A stretch of 32,104 bases of DNA from Acidobacteriaceae bacterium (GCA_003151985.1 PLZC01000225.1:1-32104); one strand, 5' to 3'. Numbered from the stretch's first letter, positions 16,459 to 26,288 are shown. The notes: a model not told the origin generated them from the letters alone. Numbers and translations: made by a program.

Positions 16459-18462
16459 CTACTCCGTCCGGCTTCGTTCTAATTCCTCTACGTAACCCAG
16501 AAGCGCACCCCAATGGTAAAAGCGATCGCTGCTCGACACATCGTCCCCGCTCCCTTTGATTGCATTGTAGTTTTCATGCACGTGCCCCTTATCAGTCCAT
16601 TCCTTCAGGAACAAGTTGTAAGACTTGGCCGCAAACTCCCGGCTAACATTCAGGTTGTCGTAATTCCTGAGGCCGAGATAGACAAGATAGTTAGTCGGGC
16701 CCCAGATACGACCGCGCCAATATTCTTGATCGCCAAAGGCGGGATCGTCACGGGAGATCATGGGAATTACCCATTCACCCCAGAATTCCCTGGGGTTCAT
16801 CAGGTAACGTTCTATCATTGTTTTGGCCTGTGCCGGAGTTGCCACTCGTGCCAGCATGGGGTAAAAGTTTGTCGGTGAGAGCCGCCTGTTGAATTGCCCC
16901 GTGTGCAGGTCCTTATTTAAAAAGATGCCCGCGCCTTCGTCCCAGAGCGTCGCCAGCTTCACCCGATAGCGTGCGCTGCGTTCCTTCAGGTCAGCCGCAT
17001 CCTTTGGTTTATCGAGTATCCCAGCAATCTCCGCCAATGCGTCGCAGTCGGCGATATACATGCTCATGAGTCCGACGTCGGCATACTCGAGCAGGTGCGA
17101 CTTAGCGTCATAAGTTGCCGCATCGTACATGGGGCTGTTATCCAATCCCGACTCCAGGATTGCACCGCCGCGGGTGCCTCGTGAGCTGTCGTCCAAATTC
17201 TCAGGCCTGTTCTCCCCATCGCTTCCCCACGCCAGATAACCTTGAATGTCGCGATGTTCTGCCCACCACTGATTCCAGCGCAGGAGTGGAGCGAAAGCAT
17301 CTTCAAGAAACCAGCGGTCATGATATCGCTGGTACAAACCAAGCACGGTAATCGATCCCACTGGCGGCTCGGAGCGGTCAGAGCTCTTCCAACCGCCAGT
17401 TCGCGCATAGTTAGGCACGAATCCTTGGGCCGTCGATTCTCGCAAGGTCTCGATCGCATCGGCATAGGCAAGGTCTCGATCGGCGAGGCCTGCCATTGTG
17501 GCTGCAAAAAAAGTATCCCAGTCGAAGATCACATAGCCGCCCCAATTCACGCTCCACACTCTGCTTACCGGTGAAACCACTCGCTGCTTGCTCGGTTCGT
17601 AGATCGTGTCCCATCCGAGTGTTGTTTCAATCGCATCTACAATTGGTGCGTTCTTGCCGCTCGCGGCGATGGAACTTTTGTACCTGCTCTCTTGCCGTGC
17701 GATGACCGCTTCGATCTCGGCAATCGTGCGGCGTTTGCCGGTGCTTACGCCGACGGGGTGAGTTAGATCTTCCGCAAAGTACGGGCCGCCGATCGGTATA
17801 TCGATATATTCGCGCGTCGGATTTGTCTGCGGCTTGACACAGGTGCAATACACAGGGACTATTCCGGTTGCCCCGCGCGTCTCGATAAAGCCCGATCGTT
17901 TCAGCGCGGTCCCGGGGCGGTTCCACAGAAAATCGACCGTAAAGACAACAGTTGGCGGAAGTACCGAAGAGGACTTGGACGGCAGCGGGCTAACCAGCAG
18001 AACCAGATCGCTTGCGTCACGTGCGCTCTGAATGCGCCAATTATGCCCCTTCCAGGCGATGCTAATGTCGGTGTAGTCTCCTGTCCATGAATGAGGGCCA
18101 GGCTTTACCTGTTCGGCGCCGGGCTCTAGCCGTCCGATAAGTGCGTTCCCAAGAAACGCGTCGCCAAAAAGGGTATTGTTGTGCTTGAGTCCTACATGAA
18201 TCGCCAAACCTTCAGGCAACAGGACCTGAGTAACAACGCTGTTCACATCCCACGTATTCCAACCCTGTGCCAGCCGATGCTGCACCTCTCGATAGTCGGC
18301 GGACATCGGCATTGTGTTGCCATCGTCATGGGCCCATCTTGATTGAATTTCTGACTCAGCGATCGTACCAGCCTGAGCATGTGCGTAAGGGCAGCCGCAT
18401 TGAACCAGCGGAACCAAGACAAGTCTTAAAGTCGCACGAAAGATCGCATTCGAGGTCCACAT
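16459..18462 (-). CDS. GH63-type glycoside hydrolase, secreted
   Basis: A 667-residue (alpha/alpha)6-barrel glycosidase resembling family 63 (YgjK/MGH1-like). The ATG at 18462 opens a signal peptide (LRLVLVPLVQCGCPYAHA, cut after AHA). Its GGGAG lies 13 bases upstream, further than usual. Residues about 35-270 form a beta-sandwich N-domain. The barrel carries WGGYVIFDWDTFF (307-319), ESGLDNSPMYD with Asp441 as likely general acid, RIWGPTNYLVYLGL, and HVHENYNAIKGSGDD with Glu630 as likely base. Family members hydrolyse alpha-glucosides or mannosylglycerate-type substrates; the substrate here is unknown. It lies 90 bases downstream of the membrane regulator-like gene on the same strand, probably in one operon. 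It is convergent with the response regulator, and no convincing terminator is visible between them. Confidence 0.85.
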   Translation of the reverse strand: MWTSNAIFRATLRLVLVPLVQCGCPYAHAQAGTIAESEIQSRWAHDDGNTMPMSADYREVQHRLAQGWNTWDVNSVVTQVLLPEGLAIHVGLKHNNTLFGDAFLGNALIGRLEPGAEQVKPGPHSWTGDYTDISIAWKGHNWRIQSARDASDLVLLVSPLPSKSSSVLPPTVVFTVDFLWNRPGTALKRSGFIETRGATGIVPVYCTCVKPQTNPTREYIDIPIGGPYFAEDLTHPVGVSTGKRRTIAEIEAVIARQESRYKSSIAASGKNAPIVDAIETTLGWDTIYEPSKQRVVSPVSRVWSVNWGGYVIFDWDTFFAATMAGLADRDLAYADAIETLRESTAQGFVPNYARTGGWKSSDRSEPPVGSITVLGLYQRYHDRWFLEDAFAPLLRWNQWWAEHRDIQGYLAWGSDGENRPENLDDSSRGTRGGAILESGLDNSPMYDAATYDAKSHLLEYADVGLMSMYIADCDALAEIAGILDKPKDAADLKERSARYRVKLATLWDEGAGIFLNKDLHTGQFNRRLSPTNFYPMLARVATPAQAKTMIERYLMNPREFWGEWVIPMISRDDPAFGDQEYWRGRIWGPTNYLVYLGLRNYDNLNVSREFAAKSYNLFLKEWTDKGHVHENYNAIKGSGDDVSSSDRFYHWGALLGYVEELERSRTE

Positions 18463-18552
18463 AAGTTACGAGTATCTCCCTAAGCAACGAGTCGCTCGGA
18501 TTGTACTGCATTTCAGTTGTAGGTGAGAGGCCCTGCGAGACTAGCCGCAGCG

Positions 18553-19869
18553 CTACCAGAAGTAACTTGCCACAGCGTGGGGTGGTCCCGCGACCGAATC
18601 GGTTACCGTGGTTTGCAAGACAATTTCCAGATTGCCCTTTTGCCAATTAGATGGAACACCCCGAAGACCTTCCTCCAGGTATTGCGCCGTAGAAACAAAC
18701 TCGCCTGCCGCCTGCGTGCCCTTGGGGCCGATACCTGCCACGGTAATGGTGAATTGACCGGTCTTCGAGTCGACCAATCGACTGACGATCCCAAAGTCTT
18801 CGATCGTGTCCCCATTTTGGTCAGTACGAGTATGCCAAACCCGGCCACCTGGAAGGCGCTCTTGAATCATGTACTGCTCATGGTCTTCCACAAACGCAAA
18901 GTGCAGGTTTGATGTCAACTGCATCGTCCATTTGTTGTTGAAGCCGCCCACCACGACCGCCGGCGAGTTTCGGAGATCCTCATATGTATAGTTGGTCCCA
19001 ATCCGCAGTTGGCTGGGCTTGTCGATTCCACCCATGAGCGCGGAGATTGACACAGCCGCATATACATCTCCAGCAGCGACGCCGTAGTCCGTGTAGATGA
19101 ACAGATCATCCCACGAGAGTTTTTCATTTGGATCCAATGGCAGCGGCAAATTCGCCCGCTCCGCTTCTGTTTGAAAGGTGCCCGGATGGCTGCGGGAATA
19201 TCTCCGATAGATATCTTCGGTGGGCCGGTAGGCCACCGGCTTTGCCAGGCAAATCAGGACGGGTTGTCGAGTAGTAAAGACGGGATTCCAAAACTGTTCC
19301 AAAACAGTTTTCAGTCGAATAGGGCGATGGGTAGCCAGGAACCCAACTCCTGCGGCCAGCGCGAGAGCCAAACCGACCGCCGTTATTAACAGCGGCTTTA
19401 CTCGGTTCTTTTTCCGAGGAGGTTCCAGTTCTAGTGAAGCGAGGCGAAGAGGAGGACTTTGCATTGGCGCAGTGGCCGGCCTCGGCAGGAAAACGGGGGA
19501 GTACGAGCCGACAGGAAGTTCAATCCGGATTGGAGAGTCGGCCTGCGTTGCCTGGTAGTATTGCTCGAGTCTGCGCCTGACTTCACCGGCCTGTACCCTA
19601 ACCACTGGGTCATCTCCAGTTGCGTAGCCCGCTGGCCGCAGGAAGACCTCGGTCCCTATTGTGCGTTCCTTAAGCTGTTCTGCATTGCCCTCCAGCTTAT
19701 GTTTGACGACATACTGCAGGAATTGCTTTGAACGCCCCGCACTGCGGAAGAACTGGCTCCCCAGGATCTTGTCGAGTTCGCGAACAACGTCATCTGGTCT
19801 CACTTCCTTACCATCTGCGGGAAAGCGAGGGACCTCATCATCCTGTGGCTGTTCGACAATTGATCTCAT
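18553..19869 (-). CDS. Single-pass membrane regulator-like protein of unknown function
   Basis: A 438-residue protein whose ATG at 19869 follows GAGG with 5-base spacing. Residues about 26-128 form a compact conserved region (ELDKILGSQFFRSAGRSKQF, LKERTIGTEVFLR, DDPVVRVQAGEVRRRLEQYY, IRIELPVGSYSPVF) that I recall at the N-terminus of many acidobacterial regulator-like proteins. It is basic and helix-rich, so a nucleic-acid-binding role is plausible but inferred. A basic stretch (PRKKNRVK) precedes one transmembrane helix near 158-180, giving an inside-to-outside orientation. The outer domain (about 183-438) has no family I recognise; parts such as NSPAVVVGGFNNKWTM look alpha/beta. The layout resembles CadC-type one-component sensors, with the transmembrane helix after the putative DNA-binding part. 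It is upstream of GH63 and divergent from GH31. Confidence 0.75.
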   Translation of the reverse strand: MRSIVEQPQDDEVPRFPADGKEVRPDDVVRELDKILGSQFFRSAGRSKQFLQYVVKHKLEGNAEQLKERTIGTEVFLRPAGYATGDDPVVRVQAGEVRRRLEQYYQATQADSPIRIELPVGSYSPVFLPRPATAPMQSPPLRLASLELEPPRKKNRVKPLLITAVGLALALAAGVGFLATHRPIRLKTVLEQFWNPVFTTRQPVLICLAKPVAYRPTEDIYRRYSRSHPGTFQTEAERANLPLPLDPNEKLSWDDLFIYTDYGVAAGDVYAAVSISALMGGIDKPSQLRIGTNYTYEDLRNSPAVVVGGFNNKWTMQLTSNLHFAFVEDHEQYMIQERLPGGRVWHTRTDQNGDTIEDFGIVSRLVDSKTGQFTITVAGIGPKGTQAAGEFVSTAQYLEEGLRGVPSNWQKGNLEIVLQTTVTDSVAGPPHAVASYFW

Positions 19870-20472
19870 TCATTCCTCACTAGGTACTCCTGAGGCGTAT
19901 TGCGAAATCGTATTCCCGCGATCGCCTTCAGTCTAAATATCCTGATTCGTCCTTGCTGCAAAATCGTGCGTCTTGGCATGGAGAAACTCCACTTCACAGC
20001 TTCTGAGCAAACGATTTCTGCGATCCAGGCCGAAAGTGGCCGGCGCGTGCGCTGTATCAATCGCCACTTGCGACGACAATGATGAAGTAGAACCAACCCA
20101 AGACAGCTTTGTCAAGACCGGCCTGAGGTTGAACGGTCATGGCAATCTAAGGGTCGGCAAGCAAAGATATGACAAGGCAATAACTACTAACGCGCTTATA
20201 ATCAGCCATATACGTAGAACAGTTCCCCGCGGCGACTTTCACCCATTGGCGCGGCCAAGCACCGGGAAGCACATCCGTGGACGCCATAGCGGCCACGCTC
20301 TTTCAACTGAATTTCTTACAGTAAAATCGGCGTCTGGAAGCGGGGGGGGCCAAAATGCTCACTTTACAGGCAAAAGCACACTGTATTTACACCGTGTTTT
20401 ACTTGTACCCCTCGAGCGCCAAGCTTAACCTCAAAATCGATTTACTGGACTTGAGTACTTAAGAAGGTCTTC
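19870..20472. other. 603-base divergent intergenic region
   Basis: This region separates the membrane regulator-like gene and the GH31 gene. Open frames of 60-150 codons cross it, but none has a ribosome-binding site, protein-like composition or known domain. A perfect TATAAT at 20197-20202 has no good -35 partner. An ACCGGGA at 20261-20267 is the reverse complement of the TCCCGGT found in the kinase/GH35 promoter region. The last 150 bases are AT-richer and hold several TTTAC/GTAAA-like stretches near 20315-20405, including two adjacent imperfect copies (ACTGTATTTAC, ACCGTGTTTTAC). Regulatory meaning is unproven. Confidence 0.5.
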
Positions 20473-22851
20473 ATGCAAAGATTTTCGCTTATCGCAGTTT
20501 TTTCGGGAATTGTTCTTGCCTGTGCCTCTGCGGTTGCACAAACTCCGAGCCCACACCTTGTACTTGACCGCGAGGGTGCGACCGTTGTTCTGGAACCTTA
20601 CGCACCGAATATTCTCCGCGTGACCCTGAGCCTCAAGAAGGAGTCAGCCCTGGGCGCTCCGGGTTACGGCTTTATAGCTTCACCCGCAACCACGGGCTGG
20701 ACTGCCGATCAAACCGCGAAGGCTGATGTCTACAAGTCGGCGCGGATCGTGGCCACTGTCGGTAAAGATCGGGATGCGGATCCGCCCCTTTCGACGATGG
20801 TCGACATTGGAAAATACTTTGGCGGTTCCGCTCCAGGCACACAGATTACTTTCAGCACGCCGAGCGGAGAAAAGCTCCTCGAACTTACAGGCTGGTCCCA
20901 GGCAGTTCCAAACCACAAGGACGGTACGGCAGATCTCGCCCGCGACCGGCGGCCAACCGATCCCGAATTCTATGTCGTGGGTGCAACCTTTGCTTCGCCG
21001 GACGATGAGCACTATTACGGACTTGGTCAGAACCATGAGGGATTCCTTGACCATCGCGGACATCCGGTCCGTTGCTGGAATGATTATCTTGCCCCCGCTG
21101 GGCCAACGACCTGCGTGCCATTCCTTGTCACCAACAAAGGCTACGGCCTGGTCTGGGATAACTCGTCCAAGACCACGATCGAGCCGGGCTTCAACGAGCA
21201 GACGCGATGGACCTCCGAGGTTGGTGACCGGGTCTCTTTCTTTGTCATCGCGGGTGCTACGGCGGACGAAATCTATGCAGGCTACCGGCAGTTAACCGGC
21301 CCAACGCCACTTTTGCCAAAGGCCGCATACGGCTACATCCAGTCCAAGCAGCGCTATGCGAGCCAAATGGAGTTACTCGACGTAGCTCATGGTTATCGCG
21401 ACCGTCACCTGCCGGCGGGTGTCCTGGTTGTTGATTGGTTCTATTACACAAAGATGGGTCAAATGGACATGGACCCCAAGTTCTGGCCAAATCCCGTGGC
21501 CATGAGCAAACAACTCCACGACATGGGTTTTGAGACCATGATCAGCGTCTGGCCGCGGTTTGTCCCGGAAGCGCGCTTTTACAATGAGCTGCGCCAAAAG
21601 GGTTGGCTTATTCACACAGCCGACGGTACGCCGATCGACGGCAAACCCTATGACCGCGCCGGTTCAGACATCGATACCACCAACCCGAAAGCTGCCGCGT
21701 GGTACTGGAGCACTATCCGCGAAAATATTCTCAGCCAGGGGTTTGACTCCTTGTGGGCCGATGAAACAGAGCCCGATTTGCCGCCCAACGGCGCCTATTT
21801 CCACATCGGTCCCGGCACACAATTCTTCAACGTTTACCCGCTCTTTCACACCGCCGCTCTCTACGACGGATTCCGTAAAGACCAACCAGACAGGCGCGCA
21901 TTGATTCTTTCGCGGGACGCTTACCTTGGCGCGCAGCGCAACGGAGCAATCTTCTGGTCTTCAGATATTTACCCCACTTGGGATACGCTCCAGCGCCAGA
22001 TCCCCACCGGCTTGGATTTTGCCGCGTCTGGTTTGACTTACTGGTCGAACGACACAGGCGGCTGGCAGTATCTCCCATCGGAGCATCACCCGGTTCACCC
22101 CCCGCTGCTTGACCCGTCAGATGCGCGCGCAAACGTGGGTAACTATGATGACTACCCAGAGCTCTATACGCGCTGGTTTCAGTACGCCACGTTCCTGCCG
22201 ATCTTCCGCAGTCATGGCAGTCGCGCCACGAACGAGGTTTGGTCCTATGGCAGCCAGGCCGAGCCGATTCTGGAGAAGTACTTGCGCCTGCGCTACGAAC
22301 TTATGCCCTATATCTATTCGTTGGGTTACCGAACCTGGATTACCGGTGCGCCTTTCCTTCGCGCGCTGCCATTGGATTTTCCCAGCGACCCCAAGGTGGC
22401 CGATTTGCGCGACGAGTATATGTTCGGTCCCGCCTTCCTGGTTGCCCCAGTTACACAACAGGGAGCAACAAGCCGCGAGGTCTACTTGCCCGCCGGCGCA
22501 GATTGGTACAACTACTGGACTAACGAGCGACTGAAAGGCGGCCAGACTGTTACAGCGTCGGCCGCCATCGACACCATTCCACTTTTCGTTCGCGCTGGAT
22601 CTATCATTCCTTTCGGAACGGCTATTGAGACCACTCATCAACAGCAGTCGGTCGCCAGTGTACGCGTATATCCGGGTGCAGATTGTGACTTCACTCTCTA
22701 TAACGATGATGGAAAAACCTACGCGTATGAGAAAGGAGACAGCAGCATTACGAATATGCACTGGAACGATGCAACAGACCGGTTCACACACGATGGTGCG
22801 CAGGCGTGGACAAATCAGGACAGCACGTTGGTTAAAGTTGTTGGGCGTTAG
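20473..22851 (+). CDS. GH31 alpha-glycosidase (alpha-xylosidase/alpha-glucosidase type), secreted
   Basis: A 792-residue family 31 enzyme, which removes terminal alpha-linked residues, commonly xylose or glucose. The ATG at 20473 follows GAAGG with 5-base spacing. A signal peptide (IAVFSGIVLACASAVA, cut before QTPS) is followed by an N-terminal beta-sandwich and a TIM barrel from about residue 285 (GYIQSKQRYASQ, VVDWFYYTKMGQMDMDPKFW). The nucleophile is likely Asp430 (SLWADETEPD) and the acid/base Asp498 (IFWSSDI). The standard beta-sandwich tail follows (LPAGADWYNYWTNE, FVRAGSIIPFG). Length is normal for the family. The second Oar-like receptor starts 92 bases downstream, suggesting one operon. 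With GH35, an alpha-xylosidase would suit xyloglucan, but specificity cannot be decided here. Confidence 0.92.
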   Translation: MQRFSLIAVFSGIVLACASAVAQTPSPHLVLDREGATVVLEPYAPNILRVTLSLKKESALGAPGYGFIASPATTGWTADQTAKADVYKSARIVATVGKDRDADPPLSTMVDIGKYFGGSAPGTQITFSTPSGEKLLELTGWSQAVPNHKDGTADLARDRRPTDPEFYVVGATFASPDDEHYYGLGQNHEGFLDHRGHPVRCWNDYLAPAGPTTCVPFLVTNKGYGLVWDNSSKTTIEPGFNEQTRWTSEVGDRVSFFVIAGATADEIYAGYRQLTGPTPLLPKAAYGYIQSKQRYASQMELLDVAHGYRDRHLPAGVLVVDWFYYTKMGQMDMDPKFWPNPVAMSKQLHDMGFETMISVWPRFVPEARFYNELRQKGWLIHTADGTPIDGKPYDRAGSDIDTTNPKAAAWYWSTIRENILSQGFDSLWADETEPDLPPNGAYFHIGPGTQFFNVYPLFHTAALYDGFRKDQPDRRALILSRDAYLGAQRNGAIFWSSDIYPTWDTLQRQIPTGLDFAASGLTYWSNDTGGWQYLPSEHHPVHPPLLDPSDARANVGNYDDYPELYTRWFQYATFLPIFRSHGSRATNEVWSYGSQAEPILEKYLRLRYELMPYIYSLGYRTWITGAPFLRALPLDFPSDPKVADLRDEYMFGPAFLVAPVTQQGATSREVYLPAGADWYNYWTNERLKGGQTVTASAAIDTIPLFVRAGSIIPFGTAIETTHQQQSVASVRVYPGADCDFTLYNDDGKTYAYEKGDSSITNMHWNDATDRFTHDGAQAWTNQDSTLVKVVGR

Positions 22852-22943
22852 TGCGGCATTGGACGGCGCACCTAAAGCCACCGCGAAACACAATCAGGCC
22901 ACGGTTCACATCGAGAAGAAATGGATTGCCAAAGGAGACCAGT

Positions 22944-25900
22944 ATGAAGAGTATGAAGTATCTGACGCGAACTTCAACGCTTGTAGTGCTCCTGCTTGGC
23001 TTGGGTGGAATGCCGGCATTTGCTCAGTTCTCAAGCGGAATTGAGGGAACGGCGCACGATCCATCCGGAGCCGCAGTTTCAGGAGCTACAGTTACCGTCA
23101 CGGATACCCGGCTCGGAGTAACCAAAGCCACCACAACAAGTGACGCCGGCTACTTCCGCATCGACAGCATCGCCGCCTCCACTTACTCCGTTCAAATTCA
23201 AATGAATGGTTTCGAGACCTGGAAGGAACCGCATCTTACCCTTCAGGTGGGAGAGGTTAGAACCATTGCCCCCGTGCTGAAGGTAGGAGCAGTTTCCACC
23301 AATGTCGAGATTTCTGCTTCGGAGACATCGGTTGACCTTGTCACTCCAGCAACCGGTTCCGTGATTGCGGATACCACCTTGCAGGAGACGCCGCTTGTAG
23401 GCCAAAATGTCTACGGGCTCTCATCTCTGACACCGGGCATGACCGGAAGCGCAACCACCTCCGCCGACAATTTCACTACGGAATACGCGATCAACATCAA
23501 CGCCGCCGGACTGCGTCAGGAACAGAACGGCTACACGATTGATGGCGCATACACCAACAGCCCGTCCCGCGGCGGCGGTACCTCCATTTCTCCCAACCCC
23601 GAAATCGTGCAATCGATGAACGTCATGACCAACGACTTCGATGCCCAGAAGGGACGTAATGGCGGCGCCACTGTCCAGGTCTTCACCAACTCAGGGTCCA
23701 ATAGGATTCATGGCACCCTCGACTACTATTTTCTGAACGATACGCTGAGCGCGCGCACCCAATTTCAATCTACGGTGCCGGTCTTCAGCCGGAGTGAATA
23801 CGGCGCAACCTTGGGCGGACCTGCGATCAAGAACAAACTGTTCTGGTACGGCGCCATCGATGTGCTACGCTCTAGTGCGGCAGGCGGCGGTCAGTTCACC
23901 GTCGAGACACAGGATTTTGACAACTGGGTCTCCGCCAATCTCCCCAACACCCTGGCAGCAGGAATCCTCAAGACGGCACCTCCTGGGTCTTTCCCTACAA
24001 CCAATTTCAAGACAGTTGCCCAGGTTAAGGCTGCAAACCCGGGGTTCTACACGGCGCCTGCAGGTCTGCCGGACTCTTTGAACGCCATTGGGGACACGAA
24101 TATCAACTGGTCCACGCCAAAGAACGGATACCAGTGGAGCTTCAGAGTCGACTACTATCTCGGCAAGAATGATCGCGTCTACGTGGATGCGATGCGCACC
24201 AGCCAAAACTCGGAAGGCATTCAACCGCGGCCTGCCACAAACATCCCATATACCGGTGCTGCCGATTTCATCAACGTCGACTGGACACACACATTCTCGG
24301 CGAAATTGCTGAATGAATTCGGCGCAAATGAAATTCGTCCGCAGGGCGCGAACGGAACCTCTCCCACAGAAGCAATCCCCTACATCAACGTAAGTGGATT
24401 GCAGGGATTTGGAACGTGGGGTGCCGGCAACTTCATCCAAACCACGGTCGGCTGGCGCGATGTCTTAACGGCCACCGTTAAATCGCACACGCTCAAGTTT
24501 GGATATGACGGATTCAACATCCGCGAAGTCGATCATCAAGACAGTGCTTTCACTCGTCCAACTTACAGCTTCGACAATCTGTTGGACTTCGTCCAGGATA
24601 AAGCAACATCGGAGACCGGTTCCAAGGTGGATCTCACCACCCATGGGCAGGCGCCCTATGCGCGCCGCTACCGCGATCTTTACACGGCGTTCTTTGTTCA
24701 GGACGACTGGAAGGTGGCCCCGAGACTTACGATTAACGTCGGTTTCCGCTATGACTCGCTCGGTCACCTGTTTGCCATCCAGACTCCAAAGCTGACCCTA
24801 TTGACGCTGGGGTCAGGCTCGAGCCGGCAGCAGCAGATTGCAGGCGCTGTAACTTCTGCAGCTCCAAACGGACGGTCGGATGTGCTGGATCACACGATCT
24901 ACTACTTTACCCCGCGCGTGGGGTTTGCCTGGGATGTTTTTGGCAACGGAAAAACAGCGCTGCGCGCCGGCGCGGGAATGTTCGCGGATCAACCGCCGTA
25001 CCTCCACATCACCGACGCGACTTCGGGCAACCTGCCGTACATTTTCACGCCTTCGGTCAACACACGTCAGACCGGTATAACACCTGACTTCAAGCTCTGT
25101 AGTCCACCAACGGGCTTCACTGAAGTCTGTCCCGTCGAAGCTACGTCCGGTGTGACTTTCGACTCGCGAGGCGGCATCCTGATCAATGGTGTGCCACAAC
25201 GATCCGGCCTTGGAGGCTTCGACTTCAACTATAAGATGACTCAGGTGGAAGCTTGGACCGTCAGCGTGCAGCAGCAATTGCCGAGCAACCTGATAGCGGA
25301 GATCAACTACTCTGGAACCGCCGCGCATCACCTGCCAATCTTTCAGAATGCAAATCGTTTCGCCGGTGATTTGATCGTCAACAAGAACAATCCTCAGTTC
25401 CTCAATCCAAGCTTTAATGCCATTGAGTATGGCACTTCCAACGGAAACTCCGTCGGCCACGTTGGATCTGCAACGCTCACCCGCCGTATTTCCCATGGGC
25501 TTGCGCTGCGGGGAATCTACTCTATGGGCAAGGCGCTTGATGTCTACAGCACAGCGCAATCGATATCCGGTGGACAGATCACAACCAACACAAACATCAT
25601 CCAGGCAGACAATTTTCAGGCTCAGCGAGGGCGCGCCGACTTCGACATTCACCAGCAGTTTTCAGCGGATGGAACCTGGATCGTTCCGGGTACCTATAAT
25701 TCACTGTTGGCGAGAAACGTTCTCGGTGGTTGGCAGTTGGGCGGCGTTTGGGTCTTGCAGTCCGGGTTGCCCTTCACGGTCTATACCACTGCGGCTTTCA
25801 AGCCCTGCGACAATCCGGAGAATCCGCAAGGCACATGCACCTATACAAGCGGAAACACTATTCTCCGCAATGTCGGCGGAGACTACAACGCGGACGGAAA

Positions 25901-26273
25901 CAACTGGGATGTTCCAAGCGCCCCTTCTTTCGGCAGACACTTGACCGGAAAAAAGAAGAAGGATTACTTGAATGGGCTTTTCGCAGCGTCAGCATTCCCG
26001 GCGCCCGCTCTTGGCGTCGAAGGGGATCTCGGCCGGAACACTTACGACCAACCCGGATACAACAACCTTGATTTCACCTTTCAGAAGTTCTTCACATTCC
26101 CATTCTTTATGGGAGAAAGAATGAAGTTCGAGGCAAAGGGTGAGGTCTTCGACTTATTCAATCGCACCAACCTGCATGGGATTAACTCGGATATGGCGGG
26201 CGGCGGATTTGGCCACTCAACCAGTCAGTTGCCTGCACGCAGTCTCCAACTCCACCTGCGTGCCAGCTTCTAA
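22944..26273 (+). CDS. Oar-like TonB-dependent receptor (second copy)
   Basis: A 1109-residue outer-membrane receptor of the same type as the one at 2407, but clearly divergent in sequence. The ATG at 22944 has AGGAG at 22933-22937 with 6-base spacing; the frame is open 31 codons further back, but that part overlaps the GH31 stop and is not protein-like. The signal peptide ends at AFA (residue 27). A carboxypeptidase-regulatory-like domain spans about 32-92 (GIEGTAHDPSGAAVSGATVTV). The plug region carries TPLVGQNVY where the first receptor has LPLNGRD. The barrel ends in Ser-Phe. Four cysteines form two close pairs (719/729 and 955/965). Its position behind GH31 suggests uptake or binding of a glycan, but the ligand is unknown. 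Confidence 0.9.
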   Translation: MKSMKYLTRTSTLVVLLLGLGGMPAFAQFSSGIEGTAHDPSGAAVSGATVTVTDTRLGVTKATTTSDAGYFRIDSIAASTYSVQIQMNGFETWKEPHLTLQVGEVRTIAPVLKVGAVSTNVEISASETSVDLVTPATGSVIADTTLQETPLVGQNVYGLSSLTPGMTGSATTSADNFTTEYAININAAGLRQEQNGYTIDGAYTNSPSRGGGTSISPNPEIVQSMNVMTNDFDAQKGRNGGATVQVFTNSGSNRIHGTLDYYFLNDTLSARTQFQSTVPVFSRSEYGATLGGPAIKNKLFWYGAIDVLRSSAAGGGQFTVETQDFDNWVSANLPNTLAAGILKTAPPGSFPTTNFKTVAQVKAANPGFYTAPAGLPDSLNAIGDTNINWSTPKNGYQWSFRVDYYLGKNDRVYVDAMRTSQNSEGIQPRPATNIPYTGAADFINVDWTHTFSAKLLNEFGANEIRPQGANGTSPTEAIPYINVSGLQGFGTWGAGNFIQTTVGWRDVLTATVKSHTLKFGYDGFNIREVDHQDSAFTRPTYSFDNLLDFVQDKATSETGSKVDLTTHGQAPYARRYRDLYTAFFVQDDWKVAPRLTINVGFRYDSLGHLFAIQTPKLTLLTLGSGSSRQQQIAGAVTSAAPNGRSDVLDHTIYYFTPRVGFAWDVFGNGKTALRAGAGMFADQPPYLHITDATSGNLPYIFTPSVNTRQTGITPDFKLCSPPTGFTEVCPVEATSGVTFDSRGGILINGVPQRSGLGGFDFNYKMTQVEAWTVSVQQQLPSNLIAEINYSGTAAHHLPIFQNANRFAGDLIVNKNNPQFLNPSFNAIEYGTSNGNSVGHVGSATLTRRISHGLALRGIYSMGKALDVYSTAQSISGGQITTNTNIIQADNFQAQRGRADFDIHQQFSADGTWIVPGTYNSLLARNVLGGWQLGGVWVLQSGLPFTVYTTAAFKPCDNPENPQGTCTYTSGNTILRNVGGDYNADGNNWDVPSAPSFGRHLTGKKKKDYLNGLFAASAFPAPALGVEGDLGRNTYDQPGYNNLDFTFQKFFTFPFFMGERMKFEAKGEVFDLFNRTNLHGINSDMAGGGFGHSTSQLPARSLQLHLRASF

Positions 26274-26288
26274 CTTGTCAGCTCCTTG

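Noticed and set aside
20197-20202. TATAAT as the -10 box of a GH31 promoter
   Set aside because: The hexamer is perfect, but no acceptable -35 element lies 16-18 bases upstream, and it sits about 270 bases from the gene.
19973-20428. 151-codon plus-strand open frame in the regulator/GH31 intergenic region
   Set aside because: There is no Shine-Dalgarno, the composition is low-order and Arg/His/Ser-rich, and it occupies the place where the GH31 promoter must lie.
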